Positions 44,511 through 50,096 of a DNA stretch of 50,096 nucleotides are shown here, one piece after another. The notes under the pieces are model-generated. The model saw only the letters and a list, made by a program, of their open reading frames with translations, did no database searches and was not told where the DNA came from. The stretch is from Chlorobiota bacterium (lineage in GTDB: Bacteria; Bacteroidota; Bacteroidia; Bacteroidales; B39-G9): assembly GCA_013152655.1 (NCBI GenBank), contig JAADFW010000226.1:1-50096 (forward strand), given 5' to 3'. The stretch's first letter is position 1. The number at the start of each line of letters is the position of its first letter. The translations under genes were made by a program, and so were the position numbers.

Positions 44511-45845
44511 ATGCATTATAATTTATTAGATATAATTCTTGTTTTTTTGTATGTAATCTTAGCAATTATGATTGCCAGAATGCATGCTAAAAAGAAAATT
44601 AATGATTTTTCTGAATATAAGTACTATACTTGGGGTTTATTTGCAAAATTTTTTGGTGGGATTTCGGTTTGTTTAATCTATACTTTTTATTATTCCGGTG
44701 GTGATACTGTTGTATATTTTAATAGTGCAGTTGCTTTAGGGAAGCTTTTATTTGTCAACCCCAAAGCATATTTTTCTATTCTGTTTGGGAATCTTTCTGC
44801 TGAAAATTATTCTATGTTTTCCTATGCAACCGGTTGGCCAACTTATTTTAACGATCCACAATCGTTTGCAGTTGCCCGGTTTGTAAGCCCATTCACAATT
44901 CTTGGTTTCCGGAGTTTTTTAGCAACTACTGTTTTAGTTGCTGCGTTTAATTATTCTGGAATTTGGCGGCTTTACAGGCTTTTTGTTGAAAAATTCCCTG
45001 AAATGAAACCTCAATTAGCGATAGCTATTTTATTTATGCCATCCTTAATTTTTTGGGGTTCAGGTATTTTAAAAGATTCTTTTACTATTTCGGCAGGCGG
45101 ATGGTTTGTTTATAGTTATTACAGAATTACCATGAAAAGAAAAAATATTTTTACAAGCATTTTGATGTTAATAATCAGTTCATATGTATTAATAGCAATA
45201 AAACCATACATATTTTTTTCATTATTAATAGGTTTAGTGGTTTGGTACACAGCTGATTTAGTTAACAAGTTTAAGAAACCATTTTTTAAAGTATTAGTTT
45301 CACCAATTATAATATTGATGGTTTGGGGATTAGGAAGTGTTTTGGTTATGTATTTTGGCACATTGGTTGGCGGAGCGTATAAAGATATTGACACGCTAAT
45401 TGAAAAAGCAGTTGTTACACAAGACGATTTAAAAAGAGAATATTATCAGGGAAATTCTTTTGATATAGGTGTTATTAATCCAACGATAAAAGGAGTTCTG
45501 TCAAAATATCCTGAAGCAGTTACCGCAGGATTATTCAGGCCTTTTATCTGGGAGTCAAGAAATCCGGTAATGTTTCTTGCCGGGGTTGAAAATCTGTTTT
45601 TAATGGTATTGCTTTTATTTATTATATTTAGTCTGGGGCCTATTAAAATTCTTAAAGCAACCTTTAAAGACTCATTGCTATTGTCTTCACTGGTGTTTTC
45701 TTTATCGTTTGCATTCTCAATCGGATTATCTACTTCTAATTTTGGTTCTTTGGTACGCTATAAAATACCATTAATTCCTTTTTTTGTGTCCTACCTATTT
45801 GTGGTTTATTATTACAACCGGAAAAAAGTTATTTATTCGGATTAA
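44511..45845 (+). CDS. Polytopic membrane protein of the polysaccharide locus
   Basis: A 444-residue inner-membrane protein with about ten hydrophobic segments (near 5-23, 45-62, 126-150, 170-186, 190-205, 215-232, 236-250, 262-285, 360-380 and 395-435) and a longer soluble loop at about 290-345. Residues F-Y-Y-S-G-G-D-T-V-V-Y-F-N follow the second segment, and GSGILKDSFTISAGGW stands before a membrane segment. Such D- and K-D-bearing loops occur in Wzy-like polymerases and in GT-C enzymes, but no family is recognised. It is divergent from the glycosyltransferase genes, so glycan polymerisation, ligation or transfer is a positional guess. The last 17 bp overlap the end of the convergent gene at 45829. 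Confidence 0.62.
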   Translation: MHYNLLDIILVFLYVILAIMIARMHAKKKINDFSEYKYYTWGLFAKFFGGISVCLIYTFYYSGGDTVVYFNSAVALGKLLFVNPKAYFSILFGNLSAENYSMFSYATGWPTYFNDPQSFAVARFVSPFTILGFRSFLATTVLVAAFNYSGIWRLYRLFVEKFPEMKPQLAIAILFMPSLIFWGSGILKDSFTISAGGWFVYSYYRITMKRKNIFTSILMLIISSYVLIAIKPYIFFSLLIGLVVWYTADLVNKFKKPFFKVLVSPIIILMVWGLGSVLVMYFGTLVGGAYKDIDTLIEKAVVTQDDLKREYYQGNSFDIGVINPTIKGVLSKYPEAVTAGLFRPFIWESRNPVMFLAGVENLFLMVLLLFIIFSLGPIKILKATFKDSLLLSSLVFSLSFAFSIGLSTSNFGSLVRYKIPLIPFFVSYLFVVYYYNRKKVIYSD

Positions 45846-46278
45846 ATACTTCTACAAAAGAAATCATTCCAACGGCACAACCTGCTTTTCCATCTTTGAA
45901 TTTCATATCGATATAATAAGCACCGGTTTTTTTGCAGTAAAAATCAAAAGAAGAATATTGTTTTCCGCTTTCAGGAAGATAATTACTAGCCAGAAATGAT
46001 TTATTTTCAATAAGATCTAATATTGCTTTTCCCTCTTTAGTTTCGTCATTTTTTACATTAAACCTATAATGATTTCCTTTATTCAATAATAAAGTAAAAG
46101 TAGCAACCGAGGCTTTTTTAGGATTTTTTGAAGCAGCAAATCGAATCTTAAAATGTTTCAGGTATTTTGCATTGCCATTTTCTGCTTTACATTTTTCAAT
46201 TAATTCATTATTGCATTGGCCAAATGATGTATGGAATAAGAAAAAGAGCGGAAGGATCAGTAAATAATATTTTTTCAT
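45829..46278 (-). CDS. Hypothetical exported protein
   Basis: A 149-residue protein with a clear signal peptide (cleavage about residue 20, SFGQCN). The mature ~128 residues hold four cysteines (CNNELIEKC near the start, then FYCKKTGAY and GKAGCAVGM), which could form two disulfides. An F-D-F-Y-C-K-K-T-G-A-Y-Y-I-D-M-K-F-K-D-G-K-A-G segment reads like beta-hairpins. It is not recognised. Its 3' end overlaps the 3' end of the plus-strand membrane-protein gene. A minus-strand TATCTTTG box lies 54 bases before the start. Confidence 0.6.
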   Translation of the reverse strand: MKKYYLLILPLFFLFHTSFGQCNNELIEKCKAENGNAKYLKHFKIRFAASKNPKKASVATFTLLLNKGNHYRFNVKNDETKEGKAILDLIENKSFLASNYLPESGKQYSSFDFYCKKTGAYYIDMKFKDGKAGCAVGMISFVEVFNPNK

Positions 46279-46331
46279 AAATCTCTAAACTTTAAATGCA
46301 GGCACGTATGGGAAAAATGTTTATTGGTTAA

Positions 46332-46339
46332 CAAAGATA
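46332..46339 (-). promoter_or_regulatory. Candidate -7 promoter box (TATCTTTG)
   Basis: CAAAGATA on the plus strand reads TATCTTTG on the minus strand, an exact TAnnTTTG match upstream of the gene starting at 46278. Confidence 0.4.
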
Positions 46340-46425
46340 AAAATAATTAAATTATATTAAAGTAATAAAATATTTCAGGTTTTTAGATATTCTCATTTTT
46401 TCTGTTCTAAGTATTGATGGTCTTA

Positions 46426-49400
46426 TCATTTTAGTTTTGAAGCAAGTACACACACTTTTTTATATTTTTTTACATTACCATTTAAATCAAAAATTTCAAA
46501 ATAAATAATATAAATGCCTATTGAAGCTTTATTCCCAAAATCGTTTGTTCCATCCCAGGTAAAAATTCCTTCTATGGACAATAATTCATTTTGTGCAATT
46601 TTTTTCACTAATCTGCCATTCGAATCATATATAACTATATTGGCAACATAATCCGGTTCTGAAAGGTGATATTGAATTTGTAAAACGTCGTTATAACCAT
46701 CTTCATCGGGTGAAAATACTTCCGGGTCTATCGTAATTATTTCTTTGCTTTCTTCAAATTCCCTATGTTGTGAATTTTCGTATCCCGGAGTTCCGTATCC
46801 TGAATTTTTAGAGGCTGAATGCCAATTGGCTTCATCATTAGTTGGTTTATTATAAGCCATTCTTTCCAGGGCAACGCCATCAAAAGTACTTAATAGCTGG
46901 AATTGCATATCTTCAGAATAATGGAATTCATCAATTATTAAACTATCTTCATTCATTAATACTACAATTCCTTTATCATTAGCAAAAGTTGGCATGGTAG
47001 TCATTTGTATAAAGGCTTCCGGGTTTGTAGTGTAATATTGTTTTTTTACAATATCAGGATTGGTTGTAAGAACAATAAATTCATTACTAAAAAACAAGTA
47101 CCCTGTTTTGTCAATTTGGTTTTCCGAAATTATTTTCCATTCATCATCTCTGGAAGCCAGTATTAATTTCCCTAAATTAAAAGTTTGTTCAGTGTTATTA
47201 TATAGTTCTACATAATCAACACCACTGCCTGCTGGATTAAACAAAATTTCATTAATAATAATATCGTCGGTTTTCACACTTTCCGGAATACCAAACTTAC
47301 CGGAGCTATGGTTACTTATAAAGTTGCCGGAAATATCGCTTATTCCTCCTGTAATGGTTAATTCATATACCGTTTCCCGCACAAAATGGTTGGAAAAACC
47401 CAATATAATATCACTGTAAAATGGTTCAGTCGGATTAATTATTGATGGTTCTTCAATTCCATTATCAACGTAGAATATTGATTTGTCAATTAATGTTGAG
47501 CTATCTAATGGTTCGCTAAAAAACAGTTGTAAAGTACTGTCAGACAGTAGAATTATTTTATTTAGTTCAGGACTAACCTCATCAGGATTACTTGTATAAT
47601 CGGCATTTTGGAAACCGGGCGTGCCACCATTTATATTATCCGATTCACGCCAGTTTCCGTTACTGCCTGTTGGGTTTAGTGGGTCAAGAAGTTCAAGGCT
47701 GAAACCGCCATTTGCTTTTGAAGCATTGCCGTACCAATCTTTTGTATAATGAATTGCTGAAATTATTTTCATAGAGTCATTCTTCAAAACCAAATCTTCA
47801 CCATTATTTGGTAAAGAAGGCATATCCTTTATTTCAATAATATTAGTATTTTTTGTTTTGCCAAATGCAGCTTTATCGGAAGTAAAAACCAAATAATTAT
47901 TTGCTTCTATTTGACATAATGGAATTGTTACTGTTGTATTTCCAACCGTAAGCGACCAGCTATTCAGGCTAATATCATTGTCTGTAATATTTGTAATTTC
48001 AATAAACTCAGCATTTGGCAAGCCAACAACTGGTTCAGGGTCAGCCAATATTTCATTAAATACAATTTGATATGAATTGGCCCTTGTAAATTTAAAATTT
48101 TCAACAAGATGCGGAATTCTATTTTGACACAGGTCAGTTATTTTTTCAATTGAAATGGTATAGGTACTGTCTTCAATTATTTTTGTATTAAAAAATAAAT
48201 AAATCAAAGTTGAATTTTCAGTATTTATGTGAACCGAATCGGGAAATTCAAGTGAATTACTTACATAGAAGTTAACAACGGCCGAAGAATTTTCAATATC
48301 AAGGTTTTCATTAAATTCAAGGATGATAGTATAATTTGAAATTGTAAAAATGTTGGTAAGTACAGGTGCTATTGTATCGATATTTGAATTAAATACTGAA
48401 TTTATTTTACCAGGTGTGCCACCCGTAGAATTTTCCGAAGCCCTCCAGTTATTTATTTCACCACATAAATTATTCGGATCAATTCTTTCTATTGCCCATC
48501 CGCCTTCCGATTTGTCAGCATTGTGATACCAGGAATCATTGTAACTTATTTTGTCAATGAGAATTCCTGAACTATCTTGCAAAGCAATGGTTTCGCCACT
48601 GTTTGGCAACGAAGGAAAACCGGAAACAACAAGTGTATTTCCATAAGTTTGTAAAAGACTGTCGGCACGGGAAGAATTTAAAAGCAAATAGTTATCAGGT
48701 TGAAAAATAAATGGAGGCAATGTTTTATCATTATCATCAAAAATAATTTTCCATCCATCCAGATTGATAGGCTTATCGGAATTGTTGTATAATTCAATAT
48801 ATTCATATTCAGGCAGTAAAACAGATGGTGACGGATCTGCCATTATTTCGTTAAACACAATATCGCCCTGCTCATATAAATAATAAATAAAAGAAGTATC
48901 CATAGAAGTTGTGATGTTTTCACAATTGTCGAGAATATTGGTAATGCTTATCTGGTAACGTATTTCAGAATTAAAGGCCTCAGAAAAATAAACATTTATA
49001 GTATTAAAATTAGTTATAAAATGTATTGAATCTGGTATGCTATGTTCGGGTAAAATGTAATTTTCAGGAATTAATACTGCATTGGTATCAACGTTTTCGC
49101 TAAATGATATTTGTAAAATATCAGAAGCAATTGCATTAATAGTTAACAAAGATGGAGCAATAGTATCACTGTTTTCACCATAAACAGAATTAGTACTTCC
49201 CGGAGAACCACCTAATTCGCTTATTGAAGCTGTCCAATTATTTAAAGGTCCACAAACTCTAAAAGGGTCAATAAGTTCAAGACTCCATCCACCATTTTCT
49301 TTCTCCTCGTCATGATACCAATCTTTTGTATAATTGACAGAATATATTAATGAATCCAAATTGTTTTTTAATACAATATGTTTTCCTGAACTGGTTAAAT

Positions 49401-50096
49401 CGGTGCTATTTATCATTCCAATTGTTTCTCCGAAAATGGATAAAGTATCAATAGCAGAAGAAGTAGTAATAATTAAAAAGCTATCGGCCGGTAATATAAT
49501 TTCATCAAAATGTTTAATTCTTGTTCCTATGATTAACGACCAGTTTTTAAGGTTTAAATCATAATTAGAAATATTATAAAGCTCCATGTAGTCATACTCA
49601 GGCAACCCTACTGAAGGTTCCGGGTCAGCCATAATCTCATTAATTACCACATCGTTGGGTTTTACAATGTAGAAAATAAATTCAGCGGAAGTATCAGTAA
49701 TAGTATTTCCACATAAATCTACAAGGTTTGATATTGTTAAATAACTGGTATCCTCATCGGTGAAAGCAGTAGAAAAATAGAGGTTAAAAGTTAAAAAACC
49801 TGCATCTGAAAAACTAACTGAGTCAGGATTTCCAATACCATTGTTAACTGTATAATTTGCAACATTTAAAGCCTCTGAAGTATCCATAATTTCATTAAAT
49901 GTTATTTTTATTAACTGTTTATCTGAAATTATTTCAAGTGACGAAAGAAGCGGTTTTGTGTTGTCAATATTTGAAGCAAATACTGAATTTTTCCTGCCGG
50001 GCGTTCCTCCCGTAGTGTCAACAGAAGCAATCCAGTTGGCTGACGTGGAACAGTTGTTCAGCGGGTCAATCTTCTCCAGCGACCATCCGCCTTCTT
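46426..50096 (-). CDS. Giant lamin-tail-domain repeat surface protein, partial
   Basis: The frame runs off the right edge without a stop or start: the 69 codons beyond the internal Met at 49887 (beginning E-G-G-W-S-L-E-K-I-D-P-L) continue the same repeat. At least 1222 residues are visible. They consist of a repeat of about 262 residues: an SbsA-type Ig domain (for example LTNIFTISNYTIILEFNENLD), then a lamin-tail domain starting N-E-I-M/L-A-D-P-x-P-S-V-G-L-P and ending W-x-A-S-x-x-x-x-G-G-T-P-G. Copies start near residues 79, 342, 604 and 868 of the Met-numbered part. The last ~95 residues (FSPDEDGYNDVLQI, FTWDGTNDFGNKASIGIYIIYF) form a FlgD-type Ig domain related to C-terminal T9SS/gliding-type ends. 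It is probably an adhesive or scaffold surface protein. No catalytic site is seen. Confidence 0.88.
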   Translation of the reverse strand, partial: EGGWSLEKIDPLNNCSTSANWIASVDTTGGTPGRKNSVFASNIDNTKPLLSSLEIISDKQLIKITFNEIMDTSEALNVANYTVNNGIGNPDSVSFSDAGFLTFNLYFSTAFTDEDTSYLTISNLVDLCGNTITDTSAEFIFYIVKPNDVVINEIMADPEPSVGLPEYDYMELYNISNYDLNLKNWSLIIGTRIKHFDEIILPADSFLIITTSSAIDTLSIFGETIGMINSTDLTSSGKHIVLKNNLDSLIYSVNYTKDWYHDEEKENGGWSLELIDPFRVCGPLNNWTASISELGGSPGSTNSVYGENSDTIAPSLLTINAIASDILQISFSENVDTNAVLIPENYILPEHSIPDSIHFITNFNTINVYFSEAFNSEIRYQISITNILDNCENITTSMDTSFIYYLYEQGDIVFNEIMADPSPSVLLPEYEYIELYNNSDKPINLDGWKIIFDDNDKTLPPFIFQPDNYLLLNSSRADSLLQTYGNTLVVSGFPSLPNSGETIALQDSSGILIDKISYNDSWYHNADKSEGGWAIERIDPNNLCGEINNWRASENSTGGTPGKINSVFNSNIDTIAPVLTNIFTISNYTIILEFNENLDIENSSAVVNFYVSNSLEFPDSVHINTENSTLIYLFFNTKIIEDSTYTISIEKITDLCQNRIPHLVENFKFTRANSYQIVFNEILADPEPVVGLPNAEFIEITNITDNDISLNSWSLTVGNTTVTIPLCQIEANNYLVFTSDKAAFGKTKNTNIIEIKDMPSLPNNGEDLVLKNDSMKIISAIHYTKDWYGNASKANGGFSLELLDPLNPTGSNGNWRESDNINGGTPGFQNADYTSNPDEVSPELNKIILLSDSTLQLFFSEPLDSSTLIDKSIFYVDNGIEEPSIINPTEPFYSDIILGFSNHFVRETVYELTITGGISDISGNFISNHSSGKFGIPESVKTDDIIINEILFNPAGSGVDYVELYNNTEQTFNLGKLILASRDDEWKIISENQIDKTGYLFFSNEFIVLTTNPDIVKKQYYTTNPEAFIQMTTMPTFANDKGIVVLMNEDSLIIDEFHYSEDMQFQLLSTFDGVALERMAYNKPTNDEANWHSASKNSGYGTPGYENSQHREFEESKEIITIDPEVFSPDEDGYNDVLQIQYHLSEPDYVANIVIYDSNGRLVKKIAQNELLSIEGIFTWDGTNDFGNKASIGIYIIYFEIFDLNGNVKKYKKVCVLASKLK

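Overview
The window is AT-rich DNA from a member of the Bacteroidota, most likely a Bacteroidales/Marinilabiliales-like environmental bacterium. This rests on several things seen in the sequence: type IX secretion (T9SS) C-terminal sorting domains on at least four proteins, a TonB-dependent receptor with an N-terminal carboxypeptidase-like domain, two gingipain-type C25 peptidases, OmpA and DUF5723-type envelope proteins, and several TAnnTTTG boxes (the Bacteroidota sigma-70 -7 element) at sensible distances before start codons. No species can be named from sequence alone.

Layout. 1-1.4 kb: two small unrelated minus-strand genes (a META-domain lipoprotein and a hypothetical), with short related intergenic repeats around them. 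1.5-5 kb: three plus-strand exported proteins, including a PNGase F-like T9SS cargo. 5-9.2 kb: a minus-strand unit with a beta-helix lipoprotein first and a TonB-dependent receptor second, with a hairpin between them. 9.5-11.8 kb: a histidine kinase, a small membrane protein and a convergent OmpR-type response regulator. 12-15.4 kb: deoxynucleoside kinase, prolyl-oligopeptidase-type lipoprotein and a small membrane protein. 15.5-23 kb: two tandem paralogous C25 peptidases. 23-28.2 kb: enolase behind a fluoride riboswitch, an NAD(P)-binding protein, a small membrane protein, sucC and arsM. 28.2-33.9 kb: a lone DUF262 protein (minus), a TonB protein, then hflX followed with almost no gap by two OmpA-family paralogues. 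33.9-36.5 kb: an accessory stretch with a frame-broken hicA plus hicB, a T9SS protein and a small outer-membrane protein, again bordered by the short repeats. 36.6-41.5 kb: a YifB/ComM ATPase and a DUF5723-type pair. 41.5-45.8 kb: gmhA, two glycosyltransferases and a polytopic membrane protein. The window ends inside a giant lamin-tail-domain repeat protein.

How it fits together. Most genes serve the cell envelope: secreted proteases and a glycosidase-like protein, TonB-coupled import with its own energy transducer, peptidoglycan-anchored OmpA proteins and surface polysaccharide synthesis. The core genes (eno, sucC, hflX, yifB, dNK) lie between them.

The most informative non-coding element is a fluoride (crcB-motif) riboswitch upstream of eno. 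All six P1 pairs are preserved and the pseudoknot is present. A 9-bp terminator stem reuses the 3' strand of P1, which predicts that fluoride switches on enolase, a fluoride-inhibited enzyme. The aptamer also carries an inserted hairpin. The second thing worth pursuing is the family of short, oppositely oriented intergenic repeats (core GTTGTWGCCA / TTTATTGCCGTTGTTG) that bracket the accessory genes like cassettes. No CRISPR array, rRNA, tRNA or recognisable insertion sequence was seen.
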